Below are positions 1 through 8,901 of a stretch of 64,000 bases of DNA, one piece after another. A model generated the notes under the pieces. The model ran no database searches. It was not told the origin of the DNA and saw nothing but the letters and a program-made list of their open reading frames with translations. This stretch comes from Streptomyces guryensis (lineage in GTDB: Bacteria > Actinomycetota > Actinomycetes > Streptomycetales > Streptomycetaceae): NCBI RefSeq assembly GCF_021261325.1, contig NZ_JAJSBI010000023.1, positions 62,001 to 126,000 of the forward strand, written 5' to 3'. The translations under genes and the position numbers were made by a program. How positions within the stretch are numbered: the first letter of the stretch is position 1; each line of letters begins with the position of its first letter.

Positions 1-1549
1 GGCCGAGCCTGCGCTGGCGCTGGTCCATGTCGAGGGCGAGCTGGCGGCCGGCCGTCCAGTACGGGAGCGCGAGGCGGCCGCCGGTCAGCGCCGGGCCCGT
101 GGCCGGGGCGCCCGGGGTGCCGCTGCCTATGACGCGGGCCATCCGGTCCACGCCGAGGAGTTGGACGTACGCCCACACGTCGTGCACCCCGCGCTCCAGC
201 GGACGGCCGCCGGCCAGACGCTCGGGATCGAGGAGCAGCCGTCCGGAGGCGACCAGCCGTGAGCGGCCCTCGCCGAGCGGTTCCAGGCGCACCTCCAGGT
301 CGCCCTCGGGGTACCACCAGTCCTCCCGGTCCCGGTCCTTGACCACCAGTTCCGCGTACGCCAGCCGGAACGGGTCGCGGACCTCCCAGCCGTCCTCCGT
401 GCCGGGCACGCCGGCCAGCAGCTCGGGGTCCAGCCATCGCCTGCCGTCCCGCTCGACGAGTACCAGCGGTTCGCCGTCACCGCGCAGCAGGTCGAGGGTG
501 ACGTCGGCAACCAGCCGGCCGCCCTCCCAGCGCAGCCCGCCGACCTCGCTGCGGGCCTTCACCTCGCGGACGCGCTCCGCGAGCACCACGGCGCCGTCGA
601 AGTCGCCGCGTTCGAGGAGCTCGGAGCGTAGGCGGGACACGGTGGGCAGGCCTTCGCGTACGGCCGCCGGGAACTCCGTCAGCGCCAGTTCGCGGGCCGC
701 CTCGAAGCGCTGTTTCTGCTCGCCCGGGTCCTCGCGGAGGATCTCCGGCTCGCGGGTGCGGGACAGGATCTCGACGTGGTAGAGGCGGTGGAGGAGGCGG
801 TTCTGCAGAGCGTCGATGTCGTCGGAGGCCTCGGTGCCGTCCTTGATCTGGCGGACGATGGTGCGGCAGTTGGGCCAGAAGCCGTGCCGCGAGTTGAACC
901 GGTGCTGGGTGTTGTTGCCGCCGTCGTCCCGCTTCATCCAGTAGTAGCAGGGGTAGTCGGCGAGGACCGAGATCCGCTCCGCCTTGAGGTAGGCGGCGCT
1001 GACGAAGAGCAGGTCCTCCAGGATCCAGGGGCCCTCGGGGAAGCGCAGGCCGTGCTCCTCGACGAAGGCGCGCCGGAACATCTTGTGCGGCGACATGCTC
1101 TGCATGAGCTCGTCGTTCTCGATGGTGCAGGCGTCCACCGTGTGCCGGAACAGCCGTCGGGGCCGGACCATCGTGCTGGACATCTTGCCGAGCACCACGT
1201 CGGCGTCGTTGCGCCTGGCGAACTCGTACAGCCGCTCCAGCGCCTCGGGGCCGAGGGTGTCGTCGTGGTCGACGAACTGGATGTACTCGCCCTGGGCGTG
1301 GCTCATACCCAGGTTGCGCGGTGCGCCGGGCCAGCCCGAGTTGGGGCGGGTGTGCACCTGCACGTTCGGGTGCTTCGCCGCGAGCTTCTCCAGGCGGGCC
1401 AGGGTGTCGTCCGTCGAACCGTCGTCGACGTAGATGACCTCGTACTCGTCGGCGGGGAGGGACTGCCCCAGCAGCGACGGCGCACACTCGTCGATGTACT
1501 TCCCGGTGTTGTACACGGGCACGACGACACTGACCTTGACTCTCGGCAT
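1..1549 (-). CDS. Family 2 glycosyltransferase with long C-terminal region (3' end outside window)
   Basis: The protein starts at an ATG (1549-1547, complement) and stays open to the left edge, so about 516 residues are visible and the C-terminus is missing. The N-terminus is a classic GT-A fold: VVVPVYNTGKYIDEC near residue 8, then DDGSTDDT near residue 43 and QFVDHDDTLGPEAL near residue 91, which holds the metal and nucleotide-sugar binding acidic residues. After about residue 300 the sequence becomes a charged region that I do not recognise. Such enzymes move a sugar from a nucleotide donor to a wall polymer or polysaccharide; donor and acceptor cannot be told. The gene stands alone. Upstream lies a non-coding stretch with a decayed LacI-type control region, so its promoter may be inherited from that relic. 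Cytoplasmic or membrane-associated (inferred). Confidence 0.85.
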   Translation of the reverse strand, partial: MPRVKVSVVVPVYNTGKYIDECAPSLLGQSLPADEYEVIYVDDGSTDDTLARLEKLAAKHPNVQVHTRPNSGWPGAPRNLGMSHAQGEYIQFVDHDDTLGPEALERLYEFARRNDADVVLGKMSSTMVRPRRLFRHTVDACTIENDELMQSMSPHKMFRRAFVEEHGLRFPEGPWILEDLLFVSAAYLKAERISVLADYPCYYWMKRDDGGNNTQHRFNSRHGFWPNCRTIVRQIKDGTEASDDIDALQNRLLHRLYHVEILSRTREPEILREDPGEQKQRFEAARELALTEFPAAVREGLPTVSRLRSELLERGDFDGAVVLAERVREVKARSEVGGLRWEGGRLVADVTLDLLRGDGEPLVLVERDGRRWLDPELLAGVPGTEDGWEVRDPFRLAYAELVVKDRDREDWWYPEGDLEVRLEPLGEGRSRLVASGRLLLDPERLAGGRPLERGVHDVWAYVQLLGVDRMARVIGSGTPGAPATGPALTGGRLALPYWTAGRQLALDMDQRQRRLG

Positions 1550-1587
1550 CCCACAGACCTTACCCGCCCTGCCGGAAAGAGTGGATT

Positions 1588-1790
1588 CCTTGCCCGCCCG
1601 CACGATGCAGAACCTGAAGTGACGGTGTCGCGCAACCCTTTTCTTGGATGGCCTCGGCGACGTCATCCTGACCCCGTTGACGACTGCGGACCTGCCCTGA
1701 CTCCCAGACCGAGGATACCTGCGCGCACCTTTTGACTCACGCTTCCCCTCTTTCTGCCTTTCCAGGTAGAAAAACGTTTGCCCAAACTGA
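1588..1790. pseudogene. Decayed copy of a lacI 5' end plus promoter-operator region
   Basis: Read on the complement from 1635, the frame LRDTVTSGSASCGRAR matches the first codons of the intact repressor at 3236-2211 (LRVTAVSGSSQVGRAK), then the likeness stops. About 40 bases upstream of the start are also alike (shared core AAAAGG-TTGCGCG and GTCGCCGA). On the + side TTGACTC (1732) and a near-palindrome CGTTTGCCCAAACT (1775-1788) match TTGACTC (3335) and CGTTTGCTCAAACG (3377-3390). The offset between the copies stays at 1601-1603 over 150 bases. The DNA shows the likeness; that it is the stump of a second LacI-controlled sugar operon is inference. The -10 box of this copy is not recognisable. 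Confidence 0.6.
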
Positions 1791-1989
1791 TCCGTGGGCG
1801 GGGCACGCGACAGGGCGCACCGCCTCCGTGCGACCGGTCGTACCCGCAGCCTCTCCGGGGGCGGGCCTCGTCCGGCCCGACATGGGTCGGAGGCAGTCCG
1901 CCCCTCCGTGTGCTTCCGCGTTCCCGGCCCCAGGTCGGGTCGGGGATGACGACAGGTGGAGAAGTGCGACAGCCTGGTCGCAAGGTGCC

Positions 1990-2009
1990 CTGCCGCAGAC
2001 GTGCGGCAG
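1990..2009. terminator. 8-bp GC-rich hairpin
   Basis: The arms CTGCCGCA and TGCGGCAG are perfectly complementary around a GACG loop. No T-tract follows on either strand and no gene ends nearby. It may be a left-over terminator of a lost gene, or chance in high-GC DNA. Confidence 0.25.
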
Positions 2010-2210
2010 CAGACGCACGGTGTGTCCCGGAGGGGGCTCGTCGATCGGTCGACGGACGCCGGACATGACTTCCGGCCTCGCACCTCGGCAGGGGGCGCCA
2101 TCGTGCGGACCTTTCGCACCCGGCGTGTCCGGCCGGCCTGTACCCGCCGGGCCGGTCCCCTACGCGCCCTCGCAGCGGCTCAGCCCGGTTCGTGCGGCGG
2201 CTCAGGCGGC

Positions 2211-3230
2211 TCAGCTCGATTCGCGGACCACCAGGCGGCAGGGAACGCTGCGTACGCCCGGCTCCGGCTTGCCTCCGATGGCGTCGAGCAGCCGCAGTGC
2301 GGCCTGTCGGCCGATCTCGGCGAGGGCCGTGTCGATCGTGGTGAGCGGCGGACGGCAGGCCAGGGCCATGACGTCCCAGTTGTCGTAGCCCACGACCGCC
2401 ACCCTGCCGGGGACGTCCACGCCGGTCTCGCGCAGGCTGTCGGCGACGCCCCTGGCGATCTGGTCATTGCCGCAGAAGAAGGCGTCCGTGTCCGGTGCGG
2501 TGCGCAGGACCGCGTCCGCGGCGCGGCGTCCCCATGCCTCGCTCCACTCGCCGAAGTGGACCCGGCCGGTGGAGAGCTCCAGCGAGGAGCGTTCGAGCAG
2601 GTCGACGGTGTGCTGGGCGCGGTCGCGGGCCGCCGCGTGATGGGCCGGGCCGGTCACGTGCGCGATCCGGGTGCGGCCCGTCGCCAGCAGATGCTCGACC
2701 GCCAGTTGCGCTCCGCTGCGGTCGTCGGACACGACGGACATGTCGTCCGGGTCGGTGGACGGCGAGAGTGCGTAGACCGTCGGTATCGGCTCGATGCCCG
2801 TCAAAGGAGGACGGGGGTCGGTGCGGCGGCCGGTGACGATGATGCCGTCGACCCGGCGGTCCATCAGGTTGCGCAGGTGGTGCTGCTCGCGGATGGTGTC
2901 GCCGCGGGTGTCGCACAGCAGCACGGAGATCTTCCCGGCGCCCAGCGCGTCCTCGGCGCCGAGCAGCACGGGCGTGCTGAAGCGGCCGATGCCGTCGGTC
3001 GTCATCAGCCCGACCGTCCAGCTGCGGCCCGTGTGCAGGCTCTGCGCATGCTGGTTGGGCCGGAAGTCGAGCGTCTCGACGGCGGCCAGGACCCGCTGCC
3101 GCGTCTCGGGCCGCATCCTGCCGCTGCCGCTGAGCGCTTTCGAGGCCGTCCCCACGCTGACGCCGGCCAGCTTGGCGACATCGGCGAGCTTCGCCCGCCC
3201 GACTTGGGAGGACCCTGACACGGCGGTCAC
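2211..3230 (-). CDS. LacI-family repressor of the GH127 operon
   Basis: A 339-residue DNA-binding repressor. The helix-turn-helix is at residues 15-38 (LADVAKLAGVSVGTASKAL), followed by a hinge and a periplasmic-binding-like sugar domain (GLMTTDGIGRF near 73, GIIVTGRR near 135, CGNDQIARGV near 240, VAVVGYDNWDVMAL near 270). I chose the GTG at 3230 because GGA sits 6 bases upstream; a TTG two codons earlier is the alternative. The gene is divergent from the arabinofuranosidase operon, and a perfect palindrome typical of LacI operators lies in the shared gap. The usual mode is repression released by a sugar, here probably an arabinose-containing product (inferred). Length is normal for the family. 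Confidence 0.92.
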   Translation of the reverse strand: MTAVSGSSQVGRAKLADVAKLAGVSVGTASKALSGSGRMRPETRQRVLAAVETLDFRPNQHAQSLHTGRSWTVGLMTTDGIGRFSTPVLLGAEDALGAGKISVLLCDTRGDTIREQHHLRNLMDRRVDGIIVTGRRTDPRPPLTGIEPIPTVYALSPSTDPDDMSVVSDDRSGAQLAVEHLLATGRTRIAHVTGPAHHAAARDRAQHTVDLLERSSLELSTGRVHFGEWSEAWGRRAADAVLRTAPDTDAFFCGNDQIARGVADSLRETGVDVPGRVAVVGYDNWDVMALACRPPLTTIDTALAEIGRQAALRLLDAIGGKPEPGVRSVPCRLVVRESS

Positions 3231-3334
3231 GCGCAATCCTTTTCCTAGATGACGTCGGCGACGCACATCCTGGCATCCTTCCCGGTCGCTGGCCAGTCCC
3301 GACGGCGAGCCGGAAAAAACTTCCCACGGCCCTC

Positions 3335-3390
3335 TTGACTCAGGCTCGCCCGCTACCTACGTTTCCCGCAGAAAATCGTTTGCTCAAACG
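3335..3390 (+). promoter_or_regulatory. Promoter and LacI operator of the arabinofuranosidase operon
   Basis: A -35 box TTGACT (3335-3340), a 17-base spacer and TACGTT (3358-3363) form a vegetative-type promoter. Starting 13 bases after the -10 box is the perfect palindrome CGTTTG-CT-CAAACG (3377-3390), with the shape of LacI-family operators. A repressor bound there would cover the start of transcription. The match is seen directly; assigning it to the adjacent repressor is inference from position. Confidence 0.7.
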
Positions 3391-3489
3391 GGTTCGAGGA
3401 GCGGTGAGCCGCCGGTCCGTTCCCGGGACGCATGACATCCGACGTGCGCCGGACTCCACCCGTCTCCCCCTCTACCTCTTCGGAGAGCC

Positions 3490-5463
3490 ATGCCCCGTCC
3501 GCGTTCCGCCGTGCCCTCCTCCACGTCCTCGGCCTCGCCCGAAACGGGGCGCGCCCCCATGGGCCCGGTTCGCCTCCGTCCGGGTGCCGGGACGGCCCTC
3601 GTCCCCGCCACCGTCGAGGTGGGTGCCGGCTTCTGGGGCGCCCGGCGGGAGGCCAACGCGCGCACCTCCATCCCCCAGGGCCCCGGGCTGCTGGAGTCGG
3701 CGGGGAACCTGCAGAACCTGCGCGTGGTGGCGGGCGCCGCCGAGGGCGTCTTCCAGGGCGCGTACCCGTTCGTGGATTCGGACGTGTACAAGTGGCTGGA
3801 GGCCGCGTCCTGGCAGCTCGCCCAGGAGACGCCCGAGGGCGACGCCCCGCTCGCGGCCGACGTGGAGCGGATCGTCTCCCTGGTCGCCGACGCGCAGCAG
3901 GCCGACGGCTATCTCAACACCTGGTTCCAGCTGCTCAAGGGCGGCGAGCGGTACAAGGACCTGCGCTGGGGCCACGAGCTGTACTGCGCCGGGCACCTGA
4001 TCCAGGCGGCGGTGGCCCATCACCGGTCCACGGGACGCCCCGAACTCCTCGACGTCGCCGTGAAGTTCGCCGACCACATCGACTCGGTCTTCGGCCTCCC
4101 CGGCAGCGGCAAGCCGATCGACGGCGTCGACGGCCACCCCGAGGTCGAGACCGCCCTGGTGGAGCTGTACCGGGAGACCGGCGAACGCCGCTACCTCGAC
4201 CTGGCCGGCTACTTCGTCGACCGCTTCGGTCACGGCCTGCTCGGCGGCGAGGCGTACTGCCAGGACCGTGTCCCGCTGCGCGAGGCGACCGACGTCGAAG
4301 GGCACGCCGTACGCCAGTTGTACCTGCTGGCAGCCGCGACCGATCTGGCGACCGAGACCCGGGACGCCGAACTGCGCGCCGCGGCGGAACGGCTGTGGTC
4401 GGCGATGACCGCCACCAAGACGCATCTGACGGGCGGACTGGGCGCGCACCACGACGAGGAGGACTTCGGCGATCCGTACGAGCTGCCCAACGAGCGCGCC
4501 TACTGCGAGACCTGCGCCGCGATCGCCTCGATCCAGTGGAGCTGGCGGATGGCTCTGCTGACCGGCGAGGCCCGCTACTCCGACCTCGTCGAGCGCACGC
4601 TGTTCAACGGCTTCCTCGCGGGCGTCTCGCTGGACGGCGAGAGCTGGCTGTACGTCAACCCGCTCCAGGTCCGCGACGGCCACACCGACCCCGGCGGCGA
4701 CCAGTCCGCCCGCCGCACCCGCTGGTTCAAGTGCGCCTGCTGCCCACCCAACGTGATGCGCCTGCTGGCCTCCTTGGAGCACTACCTCGCCAGCGGCGAC
4801 GGAGATGGCCTGCAGATCCACCAGTACGTCACCGGCCGCTACGCCGCCGGCGGCGTCACCGTCCGCTGTGAGACCGACTACCCCTGGCAGGGCACGATCG
4901 GGCTGACCGTGGAGGAGACGCCGGCCGACCGCTCCTGGACCCTCTCGCTGCGCATCCCGCAGTGGTGCGGCGAGTTCCGCGTCCGGTGCGGGGACACGGT
5001 GTACGACCGCACCGACGCACCGGTCAGCGACGGCTGGCTGCGGCTGGAGCGTACCTGGGCACCCGGCGAGCAGGTCGTCCTCGAACTCGGCCTGGAACCC
5101 CGCCTCACGGCCGCCGATCCGCGGGTGGACGCCGTACGCGGCTGCGTGGCGATCGAGCGCGGGCCGCTCGTGTACTGCCTGGAGCAGGTCGACCACCCCG
5201 GCGGCGGCCTGGACGACATCGTCCTCGACACCAACCGCCCGCTCGCCGTGAAGCACCGTCCGGAGCTGCTCGGCGGAGTCACCACCGTCGTGGCCGCAGG
5301 ACACCGCCGGCAGATCCCCGACGCGGGCTGGTGGCCGTACCGGAGCGCGGAGGCCACCGACGCGCCGCCGGCCGACGAGCCCCTCGAACTGACCGCGATC
5401 CCCTACTACGCGTGGGCCAACCGCCAGGACGGCAGCATGCGCGTCTGGCTGCCCACCTCCTGA
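3490..5463 (+). CDS. GH127 beta-L-arabinofuranosidase (HypBA1-like)
   Basis: A 657-residue glycoside hydrolase of family 127, which releases L-arabinofuranose from beta-linked arabinosides such as hydroxyproline-linked arabinan. The family's unusual zinc-cysteine site is visible: CETC at residues 339-342 gives Glu340 and Cys342, and CACCPPN gives Cys417 and Cys418. By comparison with HypBA1 (recalled), Cys417 would be the nucleophile and Glu324 in DEEDFG the acid/base. There is no signal peptide, so it should act in the cytoplasm on imported sugar. GGAG lies 4 bases before the ATG. It is the first gene of the operon, 76 bases before the sugar-binding lipoprotein. Exact linkage specificity cannot be read. 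Confidence 0.88.
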   Translation: MPRPRSAVPSSTSSASPETGRAPMGPVRLRPGAGTALVPATVEVGAGFWGARREANARTSIPQGPGLLESAGNLQNLRVVAGAAEGVFQGAYPFVDSDVYKWLEAASWQLAQETPEGDAPLAADVERIVSLVADAQQADGYLNTWFQLLKGGERYKDLRWGHELYCAGHLIQAAVAHHRSTGRPELLDVAVKFADHIDSVFGLPGSGKPIDGVDGHPEVETALVELYRETGERRYLDLAGYFVDRFGHGLLGGEAYCQDRVPLREATDVEGHAVRQLYLLAAATDLATETRDAELRAAAERLWSAMTATKTHLTGGLGAHHDEEDFGDPYELPNERAYCETCAAIASIQWSWRMALLTGEARYSDLVERTLFNGFLAGVSLDGESWLYVNPLQVRDGHTDPGGDQSARRTRWFKCACCPPNVMRLLASLEHYLASGDGDGLQIHQYVTGRYAAGGVTVRCETDYPWQGTIGLTVEETPADRSWTLSLRIPQWCGEFRVRCGDTVYDRTDAPVSDGWLRLERTWAPGEQVVLELGLEPRLTAADPRVDAVRGCVAIERGPLVYCLEQVDHPGGGLDDIVLDTNRPLAVKHRPELLGGVTTVVAAGHRRQIPDAGWWPYRSAEATDAPPADEPLELTAIPYYAWANRQDGSMRVWLPTS

Positions 5464-5539
5464 ACCCCACGGCTGTACCCCGCTCCGCCCCCCGTCCTCC
5501 CCCGCTCCCTGTGAAACACCCCGAGACAACGAGGTCACC

Positions 5540-6790
5540 GTGAGAGACACCCGCCGTACCCTGATCGCCGCCATCGCCGCCATCGGCGCGCTCACCTCCG
5601 TAGCCGCCTGCGGCGGGGGTTCCGACTCCTCCGCCTCCGGGTCCGGCAAGGCCGGGGGGACGTACAACTTCTGGGACCCGTACCCGCAGTTCGACGCCTC
5701 CTCCGCCTGGGGCAAGCTGGTCAGCAAGTGCGGCACCGACGCCGGGGTCAAGGTCAAGCGCACCGGTATGGACACCACGGACCTGGGCAACAAGGCGCTG
5801 CTCGCCGCCCAGCAGGGCAACGCGCCCGACGTGATGCTCGTCGACAACCCGGTCGTGTCCACGCTGGTGGAGGCGGGGATCCTCAACAAGACCAGTGACC
5901 TCGGCCTGGACACCAAGCCGATCCAGAAGAACATCCTCGGTGCGGGAGAGATCGACGGCGCGTCCTACGGTGTGCCGATCGGCGCCAACACGCTGGCCCT
6001 CTACTACAACAAGAAGGTCCTGACCGCCGCGCACGTCGACCCGGCCTCCATCAAGGACTGGGCCTCGCTGACGGCAGCCCTGAAGAAGGTCAAGTCTGCC
6101 GGGAAGAAGGGAATCACCTTCTCCGCGATCAACACGGAAGAGGGCAGTTTCCAGTTCCTGCCCTGGTTCTGGGGCGCCGGCGGTGACCTCACCAAGCTGA
6201 ACTCGGACAAGGGCGTGGCCGCGCTGTCCCTGTGGAAGGACTGGGTCGGATCCGGTTACGCGCCCAAGGACGTCCTGCAGAACACGCAGACCACCAGCTG
6301 GCAGGAGTTCGCCACCGGTGAGTACGCCTTCGGCGAGAACGGCACCTGGCAGCTCGGCAACGCCGACAAGGCCGGCTTCGACTACGGCGTCATCAGCATC
6401 CCCGGCCAGAACGGCGGCTCGGCTCCCGTGCCGACCGGCGGCGAGTTCGTCACGGTCCCCGTACAGAAGGACACCTCTCGCTACGACGTCAGCAAGAAGA
6501 TCGTCACCTGCCTGACCAACTCCGCCAACCTGCTGGCCACGGACAACACCCTGACGTACGTCGCGCCCACCTCGGCGGTGCAGGCCGAACAGGTCAAGTC
6601 GAACCCCAAGCTCGAACCGTGGGTCAAGGCGGTGGCCGCGGCACGCGGTCGCACCAGCGGCGGTCTCGGCACCAAGTACCCGACCATCTCGCAGCCGATG
6701 TGGACGGCCGTCCAGGCCGCGCTCTCCGGCGGCAAGAGCCCCAAGGACGCCCTCGACACGGCGCAGACGGCCGCCGGCAAGGGCAACTGA
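5540..6790 (+). CDS. Sugar ABC transporter substrate-binding lipoprotein
   Basis: A 416-residue extracytoplasmic solute receptor. The N-terminus has two Arg residues, a hydrophobic segment and a lipobox ending SVAAC, so Cys24 would be lipidated and anchored to the outer face of the membrane. The body looks like the MalE-type family 1 fold (YNFWDPYPQFDASSAW, YGVPIGANTLALYYNKKVL, TFSAINTEEGSFQFLPWFWGAGG, TGEYAFGENGTWQLG). The start is GTG with GAGG upstream. It lies between the GH127 gene and two permeases, so the ligand is probably a short beta-L-arabinofuranoside (inferred). The 115-base gap after it, before the permeases, may set a higher receptor level than permease level, as is common in such operons. 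Confidence 0.9.
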   Translation: MRDTRRTLIAAIAAIGALTSVAACGGGSDSSASGSGKAGGTYNFWDPYPQFDASSAWGKLVSKCGTDAGVKVKRTGMDTTDLGNKALLAAQQGNAPDVMLVDNPVVSTLVEAGILNKTSDLGLDTKPIQKNILGAGEIDGASYGVPIGANTLALYYNKKVLTAAHVDPASIKDWASLTAALKKVKSAGKKGITFSAINTEEGSFQFLPWFWGAGGDLTKLNSDKGVAALSLWKDWVGSGYAPKDVLQNTQTTSWQEFATGEYAFGENGTWQLGNADKAGFDYGVISIPGQNGGSAPVPTGGEFVTVPVQKDTSRYDVSKKIVTCLTNSANLLATDNTLTYVAPTSAVQAEQVKSNPKLEPWVKAVAAARGRTSGGLGTKYPTISQPMWTAVQAALSGGKSPKDALDTAQTAAGKGN

Positions 6791-6905
6791 CGCCCGACGC
6801 CCTCGTGGCACGCCCCGGGGCCCTTCCTCCGAGAACCGCACGGCACCCGCAACCGCCCGGACACCGCCAAGGCCCCGGGCAGGCCACCCGCATCCAGGAG
6901 TTCGC

Positions 6906-7889
6906 ATGACCACCGCCCGCGCCGCCCACCGCTCACCGCGGTCACCGGTCAAGCTCGCGGCGACCGGCACCGATGACCGGACGGACGCCTCGGCGTTCCG
7001 CCGCCGACAGCGCCGCAGGAGCCGGCTCACCGCGCTGGCCTTCCTCGCGCCGCTGGCCCTCTACCTCGCCGCCTTCTACGCCTACCCGCTCTACCGCAAC
7101 CTCGACCTGAGCCTGCGCGACTACACCGTCCGCTCGTTCGTCGCGGGCGACGCGCCCTTCTCCGGGCTGGACAACTTCAGGACCGTCCTCGACGACCCCA
7201 CGTTCGGCCCGGCGATGCGCCACACCATGATCTTCACCTTCGTGTCGATCGTCTTCCAGTACGCGGCCGGGCTCGCCCTCGCGGTCTTCTTCAACCGGCA
7301 CTTCCGGCTGGCCGGCACACTCCGGGCCCTCTTCCTGATCCCCTGGCTGCTGCCGCTCATCGTGTCGGCGTCGACCTGGTCGTGGATGCTCAACAGCGAG
7401 TCCGGCGTCCTCAACTACGCCCTCCACCTGGCGGGCGTGGCCCCGGTCAACTGGCTCGACTCCCCGCACTGGGCACTGACCTCGGTCATCATCGCCAACA
7501 TCTGGATCGGCATCCCGTTCAACCTGGTCATCCTCTACAGCGGCCTGCAGAACATCCCCGGCGAGCTGTACGAGGCGGCGTCCCTGGACGGGGCGAGCTC
7601 CTGGCAGCAGTTCCGCCGCATCACCTTCCCGCTGCTGCGCCCGGTCTCCGCGATCACCCTGCTGCTGGGACTCGTCTACACCCTCAAGGTGTTCGACCTG
7701 ATCTGGATCATGACCAAGGGCGGCCCCGGCGACGCCTCCTCCACCCTGGCCACCTGGTCCTACCAGCTCGGCTTCGGCACCCTGCTGCCCAAGTTCGGCC
7801 CCGGCGCCGCCGTCGGCAACATCCTCATCCTCATCGCGCTCGTCTTCGGGCTGCTGTACATCCGCGTCCAGAGGAGGCAGGAAGCGTGA
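6906..7889 (+). CDS. Sugar ABC transporter permease (MalF type)
   Basis: A 327-residue inner-membrane permease. A charged N-terminus (RRRQRRRSRL) is followed by about six membrane spans starting at LTALAFLAPLALYLAAFYAYPL. The cytoplasmic EAA loop that docks the ATPase is seen as LYEAASLDGASSWQQFRRITFPLL near residues 219-242. AGGAGTTCGC before the ATG is a good ribosome site. Its stop overlaps the next gene (GTGA). No ATPase gene is present in the operon, so the shared MsiK-type ATPase encoded elsewhere probably powers it, as is known for Streptomyces. Confidence 0.9.
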   Translation: MTTARAAHRSPRSPVKLAATGTDDRTDASAFRRRQRRRSRLTALAFLAPLALYLAAFYAYPLYRNLDLSLRDYTVRSFVAGDAPFSGLDNFRTVLDDPTFGPAMRHTMIFTFVSIVFQYAAGLALAVFFNRHFRLAGTLRALFLIPWLLPLIVSASTWSWMLNSESGVLNYALHLAGVAPVNWLDSPHWALTSVIIANIWIGIPFNLVILYSGLQNIPGELYEAASLDGASSWQQFRRITFPLLRPVSAITLLLGLVYTLKVFDLIWIMTKGGPGDASSTLATWSYQLGFGTLLPKFGPGAAVGNILILIALVFGLLYIRVQRRQEA

Positions 7890-8707
7890 AGTCCCGTACC
7901 GGAAAACGCCGTTACACCGTCATCGGTCTCGTCCTGACCGCCCTGATGCTGTTCCCGGTGTACTGGATGCTCAACGTGTCCCTCACCCCGCAGCAGGACA
8001 TGCGCAAGAGCCCACCCGACCTGCTGCCCCTGCACCCCACCTTCGAGGGCTACCGCGCCGTCCTCAACGACCAGATGCCCTACCTCGGCACCAGCCTGCT
8101 CATCGGGCTCGGCACGGTCGCCCTCACCCTGCTCCTGGCCGCCCCGGCCGGCTTCGCCCTGGCCAAACTCAGGCCCTACGGCGGGGGGCTGCTCGGCCTC
8201 GTCCTGCTGATCGCCCAGATGATCCCCGGCATCGTCATGGCCATGGGCTTCTACGGCATCTTCCTCGACCTCGGGCTGCTCAACTCCTGGTGGGGACTGA
8301 TCATCGCCGACTCCACCATCGCCGTCCCCTTCGGCGTCATGATCTTCACAGCCTTCATGTCCGGCATCCCCGGCGAACTCATCGCCGCCGCCCGCATCGA
8401 CGGCGCGAACACCTTCCGCACCTTCCGGTCCGTCGTCCTGCCGGTCAGCCGCAACGCCATCGTCACCGTCTCGCTCTTCAGCTTCCTGTGGGCCTGGTCC
8501 GACTTCGTCTTCGCCAACACCCTCGACAGCAGCGGCGACTGGCGCCCGATCACTCTCGGCATCTACCACTACATCGGCAACAACAACCAGGAATGGAACG
8601 CGATCATGGCCACCGCCGTCGTCGCCTCCCTCCCCGCCGCCGTCCTGCTCGTCCTCGCCCAGCGCTACGTCGCCGCCGGCGTCACCTCCGGCGCCGTCAA
8701 GGACTGA
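7886..8707 (+). CDS. Sugar ABC transporter permease (MalG type)
   Basis: A 273-residue inner-membrane permease, partner of the preceding MalF-type protein. Spans begin at YTVIGLVLTALMLFPVYWMLNVSL and the EAA motif is seen as GELIAAARIDGANTFRTFRSVVLPV near residues 163-187. I chose the GTG at 7886 because it overlaps the upstream stop by four bases and follows GAGGAGGCAGGAAGC, which implies translational coupling. Length is normal. The heterodimer should form the channel for the sugar delivered by the lipoprotein at 5540. Confidence 0.9.
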   Translation: MKSRTGKRRYTVIGLVLTALMLFPVYWMLNVSLTPQQDMRKSPPDLLPLHPTFEGYRAVLNDQMPYLGTSLLIGLGTVALTLLLAAPAGFALAKLRPYGGGLLGLVLLIAQMIPGIVMAMGFYGIFLDLGLLNSWWGLIIADSTIAVPFGVMIFTAFMSGIPGELIAAARIDGANTFRTFRSVVLPVSRNAIVTVSLFSFLWAWSDFVFANTLDSSGDWRPITLGIYHYIGNNNQEWNAIMATAVVASLPAAVLLVLAQRYVAAGVTSGAVKD

Positions 8708-8901
8708 TACCGGATGCCCGCCGCCCGCGGCCCACCGACGCGGGGGGACCGCGCTCCGCCCCGTCCCGCCCACACAGCACGCAGAGCTGTTTTCCGTCAC
8801 GAGGGCCCCCGTCCCACGTAACCGGCCGGCCCCTGAGCCGTCGCCGCCCCCCGGCGCACCGCGCCCCCGGCAAGTCCCCCTCCAGCCCAGGAGAGCCGCT
8901 G
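8708..8901 (+). other. 194-base spacer inside the sugar operon
   Basis: No open frame, no strong terminator hairpin and no clear promoter are visible between the MalG gene and the secreted hydrolase, so transcription may continue through. Confidence 0.4.

Larger units (their letters stand above)
1550..2210. other. Gene-poor 660-base interval
   Basis: I find no convincing gene on either strand; the open frames here lack family features and good ribosome sites. The left 200 bases hold a diverged copy of the LacI control region found at 3230-3390 (separate entry). A perfect 8-base inverted repeat with a 4-base loop lies at 1990-2009. Another, tgcgac/gtcgca, lies at 1965-1982. The stretch looks like the scar of a lost operon rather than a functional gene. 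Confidence 0.6.

Noticed and set aside
477..1487. 336-codon complement frame inside the glycosyltransferase region
   Set aside because: Arg/Pro/Gly-rich shadow; the neighbouring frame has the DDGSTDDT and DHDD motifs.
3472..5934. 820-codon open frame on the complement across the GH127 gene
   Set aside because: It is antisense to a gene with full catalytic motifs. Its translation is Val/Gly/Arg-rich low-complexity without domains, as expected in high-GC DNA.
5279..7030. 583-codon complement frame over the sugar-binding gene
   Set aside because: Shadow of the lipoprotein and permease genes; no family likeness and no ribosome site.
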